Origin: Methylophilaceae bacterium
Lineage (GTDB): Bacteria; Pseudomonadota; Gammaproteobacteria; Burkholderiales; Methylophilaceae
NCBI GenBank assembly: GCA_014190615.1
Contig: BJGS01000003.1
Coordinates: 1 to 39,538, forward strand
Direction of reading: 5' to 3'
DNA length: 39,538 nt
A program made the translations under genes and the position numbers. Below the pieces are notes generated by a model, which saw only the letters and a list, made by a program, of their open reading frames with translations, searched no databases and was not told where the DNA came from. This document shows, in pieces, positions 20,133 through 30,264 of the stretch (positions are counted from its first letter, which is position 1; the number at the start of each line of letters is the position of its first letter).

Positions 20133-20981
20133 TTTTAAGCTAATATTTGATGCGATAGCTCCACTTAAAATAATCATCAAAGCACCAATGATATCTTCCA
20201 TTCTCATCGTTTCATTAAAATACATAAGACTGATGAGACTCGAAAAAACTATAGTTAAATAAGATAGAGCGCCTATGGTAAGAGTGTTACCAAGCCTATA
20301 TGCCCTTGTCATTGCAATTTGAGCAATAGTTGCTGATAAGCCAAGCGGTATTAATATCCAAATATCATTGATTGTAATTTTTTGATGATGAGTAAAGCCA
20401 ATCCATAATCCTGAAGCAATTGTAGATACGAGCGTAAAATAAAAAACTGTTCGCCAATCAGGCTCATTTAGTTTGCCTAATTGTATGACATGAATGTAAG
20501 CTAAAGCCGCACCGATCCCTGATACCAAGCCTACTAAACCAGCAAACCAACTCTGCCATTCTCCATGAGGATCTAAGATGAGCAGAGCGCCAATAAATCC
20601 AATAATGGTACATAGAAAAATAGATTTTTTTATTTTTTGGTGGGAAATAAAAGGCAAGAAAAACCCAAGAAAAATAGGCGATGTGTAATTTAGTGTCATT
20701 GCAGAACCTAAGTTGAGATGAGCTATTGCATAAAAGAAAAAAGCTAAAGATAAGAATCCTACAACACCGCGATCAATTTGTTTTCTAAGATGGGGTGTTT
20801 TGATTTCTTTTTGGCTAGCCACAATATAAATCAAAAGAAAGAGCAAGCTGATAAATGAGCGGTAAAACACAAGCTCTATGCTAGAGAAATGGTTAGCACC
20901 AAGCTTAACAAAAGAACCCATGAGTGAAAAAAAGAAGGTAGCTACGACGATCCATAACATCCCTTTTTTTTGATCTGTCAT
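20118..20981 (-). CDS. EamA/DMT-family transporter
   Basis: Ten-TM drug/metabolite transporter pattern (WIVVATFFFSLMGSFVKLGANHFSSIELVFYRSF...). Start revised from 21011 to the ATG at 20981, which overlaps the upstream stop as ATGA. Confidence 0.88.
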   Translation of the reverse strand: MTDQKKGMLWIVVATFFFSLMGSFVKLGANHFSSIELVFYRSFISLLFLLIYIVASQKEIKTPHLRKQIDRGVVGFLSLAFFFYAIAHLNLGSAMTLNYTSPIFLGFFLPFISHQKIKKSIFLCTIIGFIGALLILDPHGEWQSWFAGLVGLVSGIGAALAYIHVIQLGKLNEPDWRTVFYFTLVSTIASGLWIGFTHHQKITINDIWILIPLGLSATIAQIAMTRAYRLGNTLTIGALSYLTIVFSSLISLMYFNETMRMEDIIGALMIILSGAIASNISLKSSVN

Positions 20982-22096
20982 AGATAGGGAGTCATTTCTG
21001 TTTGATACCATTGATGAAAATGTTTTAAACCATCTTCTAATGGCTCATGATAGGGACCCATATCCTCTTGTTTATTTTTAAACAGCAATCGCCGTCCTTC
21101 GTGCATTTTTTCGCAAATAATTTTATCTTCGACAGCTGTTTCGTTATATGCAGCTTGTTGAGCCGCAATGTAATCTTGATCAAAAAGAATCGTTTCTTCA
21201 GGGTAATAAAATTCAATAATATTTCTGCAATGATCCACATCATCCGGAATGAGGTGCGAAACCACAATGACATTGGGATACCATTCCACCATAAAGAATG
21301 GATAGACCGTGAGCCAGATAGCACCAAATTCAGATTTTGTATCACCGCTATTTGCATTGATTTTAGATTTCCATACATCGTAGATCTCTGAACTTTGAGA
21401 ATGATTTTTTTCTCTAAAAGGTACTTTTTGTATAGATGAAAAAGATTTAAATTCCCAAATAAGATTGTCACAATCAACGACATTATTAAGGCCTGGATGA
21501 AATGCCCAAACATGATAATCCTCGAGATAAACTTCAATAAATGTTTTCCAATTGAAATCATAGTGATCAATTTTGATACTATGTAATTTGTAATTGTCAA
21601 AATTTAGTAGGTTACTTATTTGCTTAAATTCCATAGCATCTTTGATATTCATTTCTGATGGCTTATGCGTTTGCTTAAAAATGAGGTCGTGTATTACTTC
21701 AGTTTGAAATGACTCCAAATTTAAACATGGATTTTCTTTGAAATATGGCGCCCCCTCTAGTTTGCCATCCAAACCGTAAGTCCAACGATGGAGTGGGCAA
21801 ACAATATGCGAAGTTGAGCCTTTATTCTCAAACATAAGCGCTTGCCTATGACGGCAAATATTACTCATCACGTTTATTTTTCCGTTGTTATTCAATAAGA
21901 TAGCGGATTTATCTAAAGCTTCTAAAACCTGGTAATTGCCGTGTTGAGGCACCATTAAGCGATGCCCTAGATACTTTGGGTAATTAGCGAAAATAGTCTT
22001 TTTTTCTATCTCGAAAATATGAGGATCTATGTAGCTATGAACTGGTAGCTGACTGAAAATTTTAGCTTGGGATGGAACTGACTTGAGTGTCAACAT
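20978..22096 (-). CDS. Rieske non-heme iron oxygenase, alpha subunit
   Basis: 372 aa. Rieske motif CRHRQALMFENKGSTSHIVCPLHRWTYGLDG and mononuclear-iron motif NWKTFIEVYLEDYHVWAFHPGL. Confidence 0.9.
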   Translation of the reverse strand: MLTLKSVPSQAKIFSQLPVHSYIDPHIFEIEKKTIFANYPKYLGHRLMVPQHGNYQVLEALDKSAILLNNNGKINVMSNICRHRQALMFENKGSTSHIVCPLHRWTYGLDGKLEGAPYFKENPCLNLESFQTEVIHDLIFKQTHKPSEMNIKDAMEFKQISNLLNFDNYKLHSIKIDHYDFNWKTFIEVYLEDYHVWAFHPGLNNVVDCDNLIWEFKSFSSIQKVPFREKNHSQSSEIYDVWKSKINANSGDTKSEFGAIWLTVYPFFMVEWYPNVIVVSHLIPDDVDHCRNIIEFYYPEETILFDQDYIAAQQAAYNETAVEDKIICEKMHEGRRLLFKNKQEDMGPYHEPLEDGLKHFHQWYQTEMTPYL

Positions 22097-22199
22097 ACGT
22101 GATTATTAACTATTGGGAAATGTTTTTTAAAATCTAGGGCAATTTTGCCTTAAATTGGTTTTTTTGCAAACTTAATTTAGCTTTTAAGCCCGCTATCTT

Positions 22200-22220
22200 G
22201 CTTAAATCAGCTATTTGAGC
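22200..22220 (+). promoter_or_regulatory. Possible stem-loop in the leader of the 31-aa ORF operon
   Basis: GCTTAAAT-CAGCT-ATTTGAGC: 8-bp stem with one G-U pair, 5-nt loop, 48 nt upstream of the small ORF start. Confidence 0.3.
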
Positions 22221-22267
22221 TACTCTCAACCTTTGAATATTTATGCATTTTTTTAGAGGAGTTTTAG

Positions 22268-22363
22268 ATGAAAAATCCACTTGATTCAATCTTAGGAACA
22301 ATCATTTCAGGCTTGGTTCTAACATTAATACTTTACGCTTTTCTTAAAAACTTTATTTTGTAG
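22268..22363 (+). CDS. 31-aa putative single-pass membrane peptide (not in the supplied ORF track)
   Basis: ATG after AGAGGAG (Shine-Dalgarno-like). Translation MKNPLDSILGTIISGLVLTLILYAFLKNFIL* has one strongly hydrophobic segment. Stop is 11 nt before the next ATG, with TAGGAG between. Confidence 0.6.
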   Translation: MKNPLDSILGTIISGLVLTLILYAFLKNFIL

Positions 22364-22374
22364 GAGTTTAAATA

Positions 22375-22866
22375 ATGGAATTTATACCTGGACTTGCTAG
22401 ATGGCTTCACATTGTGGCTGGTATCACATGGATTGGTTTACTTTATTACTTTAATTTAGTGCAGATTCCTGCAATGAAAGATGCAGCAGCAGATGGTTCT
22501 GCAGCTGGTATTTCAAAACATGTAGCACCTAGAGCGCTATTATGGTTTAGATGGGCTGCTGTCGCGACATGGTTAGCAGGTGCAGCACTCCTCCAAGAAG
22601 GCTTCATTAGCGCGTTTACCTTACAAACCGGATACGAAGGTATTGGTATTGGTTCTTGGTTAGGTACTATTATGTTATTTAATGTTTGGGTCTTGATTTG
22701 GCCAAACCAACAAAAGATTTTAGGTATGGTTCAAGCTTCAGATGATGAAAAAGCTAAAGCTCGTAGAGTCGCTTTTCTAGCATCGAGAACCAACTTAGCG
22801 CTTTCACTCCCAATGCTTTTCTTTATGGCAAATGGATGGAGTCACCGCGCATTAATCGGTCTTTAA
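22375..22866 (+). CDS. Urate-hydroxylase PuuD N-terminal-like (DUF989-type) integral membrane protein, stand-alone
   Basis: 163 aa. GLARWLHIVAGITWIGLLYYFNLVQIPAM and ASRTNLALSLPMLFFM resemble the PuuD membrane domain. Several TM helices and no cytochrome c CxxCH motif. Confidence 0.65.
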   Translation: MEFIPGLARWLHIVAGITWIGLLYYFNLVQIPAMKDAAADGSAAGISKHVAPRALLWFRWAAVATWLAGAALLQEGFISAFTLQTGYEGIGIGSWLGTIMLFNVWVLIWPNQQKILGMVQASDDEKAKARRVAFLASRTNLALSLPMLFFMANGWSHRALIGL

Positions 22867-22884
22867 TTTAATTTAAGCTGAAAT

Positions 22885-22908
22885 AAACGGAGGCTTAAGC
22901 CTCCGTTT
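22885..22908. terminator. Perfect 24-nt palindrome, likely intrinsic terminator
   Basis: AAACGGAGGC-TTAA-GCCTCCGTTT followed by TTTGTATTT, 19 nt after the PuuD-N-like stop. Confidence 0.8.
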
Positions 22909-22932
22909 GTATTTATAAGTACGGAAAATTGT

Positions 22933-24111
22933 ATGTCAAAAATGATGGATACCTATGCTAGACAACCTGTAACCTTTGAAAGAGGCGAGGGTGTATGGTT
23001 GTGGGCTAAAGATGGTAAAAAGTATTTAGATGCTCTGTCCGGTGTTGCTGTCAACGGACTAGGGCATGCACATCCGAAATTAGTGAAGACCATTCAAGAG
23101 CAAGTATCAAAACTAATTCATGTATCGAATGTGTACCATATTGCTGAACAAGAAAAATTAGCTGAAAAGCTCACAGCTATTTCTCATATGGACAATGTGT
23201 TTTTTTGTAATTCTGGATGTGAAGCTAATGAGGCGGCTATCAAATTAGCAAGGCTTTTCGGACATCAAAATGGCATTGATACACCAGAAATTATAGTGAT
23301 GGAAAAAGCATTTCATGGCCGAACTATGGCAACCCTATCCGCAACTGGTAATCGAAAATCGCAAGCTGGTTTTGAGCCACTCGTGGGCGGATTTATTCGA
23401 GTCGCTTTTGATGATTTAGAAGCTATTCAGCAGATTGCTTCAAGAAAAAATAATGTGGTTGCAATTCTTTTGGAGCCAATTCAAGGTGAGGGGGGCATTA
23501 ACATCCCAAAGAATATTCAAGATTATCTTAAAGGTTTAAGGGAAATCTGTGATCAACATAATTGGTTATTAATGTTAGATGAAGTGCAAGGTGGTATTGG
23601 CAGAACTGGAAAGTGGTTTGTACATCAACATACTTCCATCAAGCCTGATGTCATGACTCTAGCTAAAGGATTAGGCTCCGGCGTTCCCATTGGCGCTTGT
23701 CTCGCAAAAGGAAAAGCAAGTCATGTCTTTTCGCCAGGTAAGCATGGTTCAACATTTGGAGGTAATCCGCTTGCGACCGCAGCAGGTTTTGCGACGCTTA
23801 ACATTATTGAAGAGGATAAGCTTTGTAGTCATGCATCTAAAATGGGCATATTGATTAATAAAGCTTTTACAAAAGAATTGAAAGATTGTCCTCAAGTTAA
23901 AGCGATCCGTAATTTAGGTCTCATGATTGGCATAGAGTTAGATCAGCCATGCGGCGAATTAACAAAATTAGCTTTAGATGAGGGGCTTCTTATTAATGTG
24001 ACCGCAGATAAAGTGATACGTCTCTTACCGCCTCTTATCATCAAAGAAGAGGAAGCTCTGGAATTAGTCGGGAGATTGTCTCAAGTGATTAAAATTTTTT
24101 TAGTAAAGTAA
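22933..24111 (+). CDS. argD: Acetylornithine aminotransferase
   Basis: 392 aa. VFFCNSGCEANEAAIKLAR, AFHGRTMATLSATGN, LMLDEVQGGIGRTGKWF, ALAKGLGSGVPIGA. Followed by argF-argG. Confidence 0.94.
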   Translation: MSKMMDTYARQPVTFERGEGVWLWAKDGKKYLDALSGVAVNGLGHAHPKLVKTIQEQVSKLIHVSNVYHIAEQEKLAEKLTAISHMDNVFFCNSGCEANEAAIKLARLFGHQNGIDTPEIIVMEKAFHGRTMATLSATGNRKSQAGFEPLVGGFIRVAFDDLEAIQQIASRKNNVVAILLEPIQGEGGINIPKNIQDYLKGLREICDQHNWLLMLDEVQGGIGRTGKWFVHQHTSIKPDVMTLAKGLGSGVPIGACLAKGKASHVFSPGKHGSTFGGNPLATAAGFATLNIIEEDKLCSHASKMGILINKAFTKELKDCPQVKAIRNLGLMIGIELDQPCGELTKLALDEGLLINVTADKVIRLLPPLIIKEEEALELVGRLSQVIKIFLVK

Positions 24112-24130
24112 TATAAGTAGAGTTCATTTT

Positions 24131-25054
24131 ATGAAAACAAAACATTTTTTAAGATTTAACGATCTCAAGCGCGATGAGTTTGAATATATTTTCGCAAGAG
24201 CCAGTTGGATTAAAAAGCAATTTAAAGAATACAAACAGTACTGGCCTCTTGCTGATAGAACTCTAGTCATGATTTTTGAAAAGGCAAGCACAAGAACACG
24301 ACTGTCTTTTGAAGCGGGCATTCAGCAGTTAGGCGGCTCAGCGATTTATTTAAATACTAGAGACTCTCAGTTAGGTAGAGGTGAGCCGGTAGAAGATGCA
24401 GGCCAAGTGATCTCTCGCATGTGCGATCTTGTAATGATCCGAACATTCGAGCAGGACATTATTGATCGATTTGCACAAAACTCTAGAGTGCCCGTGATCA
24501 ATGGATTAACGAATGAATATCATCCATGTCAAATTCTTGCAGATATTTTTACCTACATTGAACATAGAGGTTCGATCCAAGGAAAAACAGTCGCTTGGAT
24601 TGGTGACTCAAACAATGTATGCAATACCTGGCTTCAAGCAGCAGAAGTATTAGATTTTAATGTGCATGTTTCAACACCTAAAGGTTACGAAGTGGAAGTT
24701 GAGCGAGCTGGTCTATATGGCGATAAACATTTCGAAGAGTTTGAAGATCCTATGGATGCTGCAAATGATGCAGATATTGTGACCACAGATGTATGGACAA
24801 GCATGGGATTCGAATCTGAAAATGAAGAGCGCCTAAAAGATTTTGCTGATTGGCAGGTAGATCAAGAAATGATGTCTGTCGCATCATCTAATGCTTTATT
24901 TATGCATTGCTTACCTGCACACCGAGGTGAAGAAGTAACTGCAGAAGTCATTGATGGCCCTCAAAGCGTGGTTTGGGATGAAGCTGAGAATCGTCTTCAT
25001 GTTCAAAAGGCACTGATGGAATACCTATTATTAGGAAAAATGAAAAATGAGTGA
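24131..25054 (+). CDS. argF: Ornithine carbamoyltransferase
   Basis: 307 aa. [21 protein letters not shown] (STRTR), [13 protein letters not shown]. Confidence 0.97.
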   Translation: MKTKHFLRFNDLKRDEFEYIFARASWIKKQFKEYKQYWPLADRTLVMIFEKASTRTRLSFEAGIQQLGGSAIYLNTRDSQLGRGEPVEDAGQVISRMCDLVMIRTFEQDIIDRFAQNSRVPVINGLTNEYHPCQILADIFTYIEHRGSIQGKTVAWIGDSNNVCNTWLQAAEVLDFNVHVSTPKGYEVEVERAGLYGDKHFEEFEDPMDAANDADIVTTDVWTSMGFESENEERLKDFADWQVDQEMMSVASSNALFMHCLPAHRGEEVTAEVIDGPQSVVWDEAENRLHVQKALMEYLLLGKMKNE

Positions 25055-26261
25055 TATTAAAAAAGTTGTTTTAGCTTACTCTGGTGGATTAGACACGTCT
25101 GTCATTTTAAAGTGGCTTCAAGAAACCTACCAATGTGAAGTGGTAACTTTCACAGCTGATCTAGGACAAGGTGATGAATTAGAGCCAGCAAGAGAGAAAG
25201 CCAAAGCAGCAGGCGTTAAAGAAATTTTTATTGAAGACTTAAGAGAAGAGTTTGTAAGCGATTTCGTATTTCCTATGTTTAGAGCAAATACAGTGTATGA
25301 GGGCGAATATTTACTTGGTACTTCAATTGCAAGACCACTAATTGCTAAACGTTTAATTGAGCTTGCAAAAAAAACGAACGCTGATGCTATTTCTCATGGC
25401 GCGACAGGGAAGGGAAATGATCAAGTACGGTTTGAATTAGGCGCGTATGCACTTAATCCTGATATCAAAATTATTGCACCATGGCGTGAGTGGGATTTAT
25501 TAAGCCGAGAAAAATTACTTCAATATGCTGAGAAAAATAATATTCCAGTTGAAATGAAGCATAAAAAAGGTGGAAGCCCTTACAGTATGGATGCAAACTT
25601 ACTTCATATTTCTTACGAAGGAAGACACCTTGAAAATCCAGGTGCAGAGCCTGAAGAAGACATGTGGCGATGGACAGTTAATCCTGAAAAAGCAACAAAC
25701 GAATCAGAGACTATTGAGATTCAATTCAAAAAAGGCGATCCAGTCAGTTTAAATGGCAAGGCAATGAAATCGCATGAATTATTAGCAGCATTGAACCAAT
25801 TAGGCGGCAAGCATGGCATAGGTAGATTAGATCTTGTTGAAAATCGTTACGTAGGGATGAAATCGAGAGGCTGTTATGAAACGCCAGGCGGCACAATTTT
25901 ATTAAAAGCCCATCGAGCGATTGAGTCTATTACACTCGATCGAGAAGTGGCTCATCTTAAAGATGATTTAATGCCTAGATATGCTTCATTAATTTATAAC
26001 GGTTATTGGTGGAGTCCTGAGAGATTAGCTCTTCAAACGTTCATTGATCATACGCAAATGAATGTAAATGGATGGGTGAAATTAAAACTATACAAGGGTA
26101 ATGTGATGGTGATTGGAAGAGACAGCGTAACCGACTCTCTCTTTGATACAACAATTGCGACTTTTGAAGATGACCAAGGAGCCTATGATCAAAAGGATGC
26201 AGCAGGTTTTATTAAATTAAATGCATTAAGAATGAGAATCGCAGCAAAAATTAAAAAATAA
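25047..26261 (+). CDS. argG: Argininosuccinate synthase
   Basis: 404 aa. [37 protein letters not shown]. Overlaps argF by 8 nt. Confidence 0.98.
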   Translation: MSDIKKVVLAYSGGLDTSVILKWLQETYQCEVVTFTADLGQGDELEPAREKAKAAGVKEIFIEDLREEFVSDFVFPMFRANTVYEGEYLLGTSIARPLIAKRLIELAKKTNADAISHGATGKGNDQVRFELGAYALNPDIKIIAPWREWDLLSREKLLQYAEKNNIPVEMKHKKGGSPYSMDANLLHISYEGRHLENPGAEPEEDMWRWTVNPEKATNESETIEIQFKKGDPVSLNGKAMKSHELLAALNQLGGKHGIGRLDLVENRYVGMKSRGCYETPGGTILLKAHRAIESITLDREVAHLKDDLMPRYASLIYNGYWWSPERLALQTFIDHTQMNVNGWVKLKLYKGNVMVIGRDSVTDSLFDTTIATFEDDQGAYDQKDAAGFIKLNALRMRIAAKIKK

Positions 26262-26272
26262 GGTGAATTTAA

Positions 26273-26584
26273 ATGGCTCAATTTGATAATGTAAGTGTAA
26301 AGAAAAAAGCAAATATTTATTTTGATGGTAAATGTGTAAGTCATACCATTCTTCTTCCAAATGGAACAAGAAGCACGATCGGTGTTATTTTTCCAAGTAC
26401 GCTAACTTTTAATACGCAAGCAGCTGAAGTAATGGAAATATTAGCAGGACACTGCCGCGTAAAAGTTCAGGGTGCTAACGATTGGAGCGAATACAAAGAA
26501 GATGAAAAATTTTCTGTAGCCGCTAACTCATCATTTGAAATTGTAACAACAGAAACACTTCACTACGCTTGTCACTTTGAATAA
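26273..26584 (+). CDS. ppnP: Pyrimidine/purine nucleoside phosphorylase (DUF1255/PpnP family)
   Basis: 103 aa cupin-like protein. FDGKCVSHTILLPNGTRSTIGVIFPSTLTFNTQAAEVMEILAG...FEIVTTETLHYACHF. Confidence 0.87.
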   Translation: MAQFDNVSVKKKANIYFDGKCVSHTILLPNGTRSTIGVIFPSTLTFNTQAAEVMEILAGHCRVKVQGANDWSEYKEDEKFSVAANSSFEIVTTETLHYACHFE

Positions 26585-26618
26585 GCAAACTTAAATTAAT
26601 TAATTAAGGAGATTTAAT

Positions 26619-27113
26619 ATGCCATCTTTTGACATTTCATCCGAAGTAAATATGGCTAACTTAACTAATTCAATTGATGTAGCGTCTCGCATGATTATTA
26701 ATCGATACGATTTTAAGGGTACGACTGCAAAGGTTGAATTTTCTGAAAAAGAGTTAACAATTACGCTTTATGGCGACTCCGATTTTCAATTGGGACAAAT
26801 CAAAGATATTTTATTGCCCGCTATGGAAAAGAAAGAAGCGGACAGTGCTAAAAGATTAGAGCCTCAAAGCATTCAAACGGTATCTGGTAATAAAGTAAAA
26901 CAATTAATTAAATTGAAATCAGGTATTGACAGTGAGCTTGCAAAAAAAATCGTCAAATTACTTAAAGATAGCGGTTTAAAAGTCCAAGCAGCTATTCAAG
27001 GGGAAAGCGTTCGTGTTTCAGGCGCGAAAAGAGATAACCTTCAAGATGCAATTGCTTTTGTCAAAAAAAGCATTACAGACTTTCCACTTCAATTTGGAAA
27101 CTTTAGAGATTAA
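26619..27113 (+). CDS. YajQ-family nucleotide-binding protein
   Basis: 164 aa. [33 protein letters not shown]...[28 protein letters not shown] upstream. Confidence 0.93.
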   Translation: MPSFDISSEVNMANLTNSIDVASRMIINRYDFKGTTAKVEFSEKELTITLYGDSDFQLGQIKDILLPAMEKKEADSAKRLEPQSIQTVSGNKVKQLIKLKSGIDSELAKKIVKLLKDSGLKVQAAIQGESVRVSGAKRDNLQDAIAFVKKSITDFPLQFGNFRD

Positions 27114-27121
27114 TTAGACGT

Positions 27122-28525
27122 ATGCAAGTCAAAACACTTTATGAGAAATTATTTGAGAGCCACATTGTTAGAGAAGATGCTGGCACCTATCTCATCTATA
27201 TTGATCGCCATCTTGTTCATGAGGTAACTAGCCCACAAGCATTTGAAGGTTTAAGAATTAATCATAGGCCTGTGTGGAGAAGTAAATCTATTTTAGCGGT
27301 GCCTGATCATAATGTTCCTACGACAGATCGATCACTTGGTATTTCTGATCCGATATCTAAAATACAAGTTGAAAAATTAGATGAAAATTGTAAGCATTTT
27401 GGGTTAACACAATTTCCTATGAATGATAATCGTCAAGGTATCGTGCATGTTATTGGCCCTGAGCAGGGAAGTACGCTTCCAGGTATGACGATTGTATGTG
27501 GAGATTCTCATACAAGTACTCATGGTGCATTTGGTGCCCTCGCAATTGGTATTGGCACATCTGAAGTTGAGCATGTGTTAGCAACCCAATGCTTAATTCT
27601 AAAAAAATTCAAAACATTCGAAGTGCGTGTAGATGGAACATTAAATAGAGGCATTACCGCAAAAGATATTGCTTTAGCTCTTATAGGAAAAATTGGTACT
27701 GCAGGTGGAACCGGACATGCCATTGAGTTTACCGGCGAATCTATCCGCTCATTGTCTATGGAAGGAAGAATGACTTTATGTAATATGGCTATTGAGGCTG
27801 GCGCTCGGGCAGGTATGGTTGCTGTTGATGATGTGACGATTTCATACATTAAAGATAGACCTTTTTCACCTAAAGGTGAAGAGCTTGAAAAAGCTAAAGT
27901 GTATTGGAAAACTTTACATAGTGATAAAGATGCTCAATTTGATAAGACAGTCATTTTGAACGGAAATGAAATTCTACCGCAAGTCACCTGGGGCACTTCA
28001 CCTGAAATGGTAGTGAGTATTGATGGTATGACGCCTGATCCACAGCAAGAAAATGATCTTTCAAAAAGAAAAAGTATTGAAGATGCATTAGCTTATATGG
28101 GCCTTGCGCCAAATCTTCCAGTATGTGAGATTCATATCGACAAAATTTTTATTGGGTCATGCACAAATTCTCGTATTGAAGATTTGAGAGAGGCTGCACA
28201 TGTACTTAAAGGCAAAAAGATTGCAAAAAATATTAAACTAGCACTTGCGGTTCCAGGATCAGGCCTTGTCAAAATTCAAGCAGAGAAAGAAGGCTTAGAT
28301 AAGATTTTTATTGAAGCAGGTTTTGAGTGGAGAGAGCCAGGGTGTTCTATGTGTTTAGCAATGAATGCTGACAGATTAAATCCCGGAGAGCGATGCGCAT
28401 CAACCTCGAATAGAAATTTTGAAGGCCGTCAAGGTCAAGGAGGCAGAACACATTTAGTTAGTCCTTCTATGGCTGCGGCAGCAAGCGTTTATGGTCATTT
28501 TGTAGATATACGAACTTTAAATTAA
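27122..28525 (+). CDS. leuC: 3-isopropylmalate dehydratase large subunit
   Basis: 467 aa. [54 protein letters not shown]. Confidence 0.97.
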   Translation: MQVKTLYEKLFESHIVREDAGTYLIYIDRHLVHEVTSPQAFEGLRINHRPVWRSKSILAVPDHNVPTTDRSLGISDPISKIQVEKLDENCKHFGLTQFPMNDNRQGIVHVIGPEQGSTLPGMTIVCGDSHTSTHGAFGALAIGIGTSEVEHVLATQCLILKKFKTFEVRVDGTLNRGITAKDIALALIGKIGTAGGTGHAIEFTGESIRSLSMEGRMTLCNMAIEAGARAGMVAVDDVTISYIKDRPFSPKGEELEKAKVYWKTLHSDKDAQFDKTVILNGNEILPQVTWGTSPEMVVSIDGMTPDPQQENDLSKRKSIEDALAYMGLAPNLPVCEIHIDKIFIGSCTNSRIEDLREAAHVLKGKKIAKNIKLALAVPGSGLVKIQAEKEGLDKIFIEAGFEWREPGCSMCLAMNADRLNPGERCASTSNRNFEGRQGQGGRTHLVSPSMAAAASVYGHFVDIRTLN

Positions 28526-28528
28526 CTT

Positions 28529-29164
28529 ATGAAGCCATTTATTTCATATACCGGCATTGTTGCACCGCTTGATCGTGCAAATGTAGATACCGACGCAATC
28601 ATTCCAAAACAATTTTTGAAATCCATAAAAAAGACAGGTTTTGGGCCGCATCTTTTTGATGAGTGGCGATACCTCGATCATGGTGAGTCTGGAATGGATA
28701 TGGCTCAAAGGAAAAAAAATCCTGAATTTGTTCTTAATCATCCACGGTATGAGAAAGCTACTATCTTGATTGCGCGAGAGAATTTTGGATGCGGCTCTAG
28801 CCGTGAACATGCACCATGGGCAATAGAAGACTATGGATTTAGAGCAATTTTAGCTCCTAGTTTTGCTGATATTTTTTTTAGTAATTGTTTTAAAAATGGC
28901 TTATTGCCAATTGTTTTACCTGCCGAAACTATTGATGATTTATTTAAAGCTATAAATAAACAAGAAGGCTACTCATTAACTATTGATTTAGAGAATCAAT
29001 CTGTTATTTTGCCTTCAAATAATAAAATTAATTTTCAGGTGGATGCATTCAGAAAGCATTGTTTAGTAAATGGTTTGGATGATATTGGTTTGACGATGCA
29101 ACATAGTGAAACTATTAAAGCATTTGAAAAAAGTTATTATCAAAAAAATTCATGGTTACTTTAA
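28529..29164 (+). CDS. leuD: 3-isopropylmalate dehydratase small subunit
   Basis: 211 aa. [43 protein letters not shown]. Confidence 0.97.
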   Translation: MKPFISYTGIVAPLDRANVDTDAIIPKQFLKSIKKTGFGPHLFDEWRYLDHGESGMDMAQRKKNPEFVLNHPRYEKATILIARENFGCGSSREHAPWAIEDYGFRAILAPSFADIFFSNCFKNGLLPIVLPAETIDDLFKAINKQEGYSLTIDLENQSVILPSNNKINFQVDAFRKHCLVNGLDDIGLTMQHSETIKAFEKSYYQKNSWLL

Positions 29165-29186
29165 ATAAGAAAGATTTTTATATAAG

Positions 29187-30245
29187 ATGAAAATTGCAAT
29201 CTTACCTGGTGATGGTATTGGCCCTGAAATTACTAAGCAGGCAGTTAATGTATTAAAAGCACTTAACTTAGGCGCTGAATTAGTTGAAGCTCCTATAGGG
29301 GGTGCTGGTTATGAAAAGTATGGAGATCCACTCCCAGATTCTACACTCGACTTAGTAGTTAAATCAGATGCAGTGCTTTTGGGTGCTGTAGGTGATTGGA
29401 AATATGACACACTTCCTCGAGAAAAAAGACCTGAACGCGGATTACTTCGCATCCGAAAAGAGTTAAATTTATTTGCCAATCTTCGGCCCGCTATTTTGTA
29501 CCCTGAGCTTGTCGGTGCATCCACACTTAAAGCCGATATTGTTTCGAATCTCGATATCATGATTGTGAGAGAACTGACAGGCGATATTTACTTTGGCCAG
29601 CCCCGCGGTATCCAAACTAATGAAAGTGGAGAGCGAGAAGGCATCAATACCATGCGCTATTCAGAGACTGAGATTAGACGGATAGCTCACGTAGCTTTTC
29701 AGATTGCAATGAAGCGATCCAAGAAATTATGTTCTGTAGATAAAGCAAATGTTTTAGAGACAACAGAATTATGGCGCCAAATAATGATTGAGATGTCCAA
29801 AGAGTATCCAAAAATTGAATTAACACATATGTATGTGGATAACGCTGCTATGCAGCTTATTAAAAATCCAAAGCAATTTGATGTGATGGTTACAGGCAAT
29901 ATTTTTGGTGATATTTTATCTGATGAAGCTTCTATGTTGACAGGTTCAATTGGCATGTTGCCATCAGCGTCTTTGGATAGTAATAATAAGGGTATGTATG
30001 AACCTAGCCATGGTTCAGCGCCAGATATTGCAGGGAAGAATATTGCTAATCCATTAGCGACAATTTTATCTTTGGCTATGATGTTTAGATACACATTCAA
30101 CGATGATAAGCATGCAAATAAAATTGAATCCGCAGTTAAGAAAGCCCTGAGCTTAGGTTATCGAACAGCAGATATTTTTTCTCCCGGCGATAAGCAGGTG
30201 ACTTGTACTGAAATGGGTGAAGCTGTAATTGCCTCACTTAACTAA
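29187..30245 (+). CDS. leuB: 3-isopropylmalate dehydrogenase
   Basis: 352 aa. [49 protein letters not shown]. Confidence 0.97.
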   Translation: MKIAILPGDGIGPEITKQAVNVLKALNLGAELVEAPIGGAGYEKYGDPLPDSTLDLVVKSDAVLLGAVGDWKYDTLPREKRPERGLLRIRKELNLFANLRPAILYPELVGASTLKADIVSNLDIMIVRELTGDIYFGQPRGIQTNESGEREGINTMRYSETEIRRIAHVAFQIAMKRSKKLCSVDKANVLETTELWRQIMIEMSKEYPKIELTHMYVDNAAMQLIKNPKQFDVMVTGNIFGDILSDEASMLTGSIGMLPSASLDSNNKGMYEPSHGSAPDIAGKNIANPLATILSLAMMFRYTFNDDKHANKIESAVKKALSLGYRTADIFSPGDKQVTCTEMGEAVIASLN

Positions 30246-30264
30246 TTAAAGAATAGGATATTTA

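Noticed and set aside
21047-21391. 114-aa plus-strand ORF antisense to the Rieske gene
   Set aside because: Shadow ORF; no motif, and the opposite strand has clear metal-binding motifs.
21037-21600. 187-aa ORF on the minus strand inside the Rieske gene
   Set aside because: Same-strand alternative frame of a well-supported oxygenase; composition rich in Ile/Lys/Phe with no recognisable domain, no RBS evidence.
27520-27849. 109-aa minus-strand ORF antisense to leuC
   Set aside because: Shadow ORF produced by codon usage of leuC.
29699-30100. 133-aa minus-strand ORF antisense to leuB
   Set aside because: Shadow ORF in a strongly conserved leuB region; no independent support.
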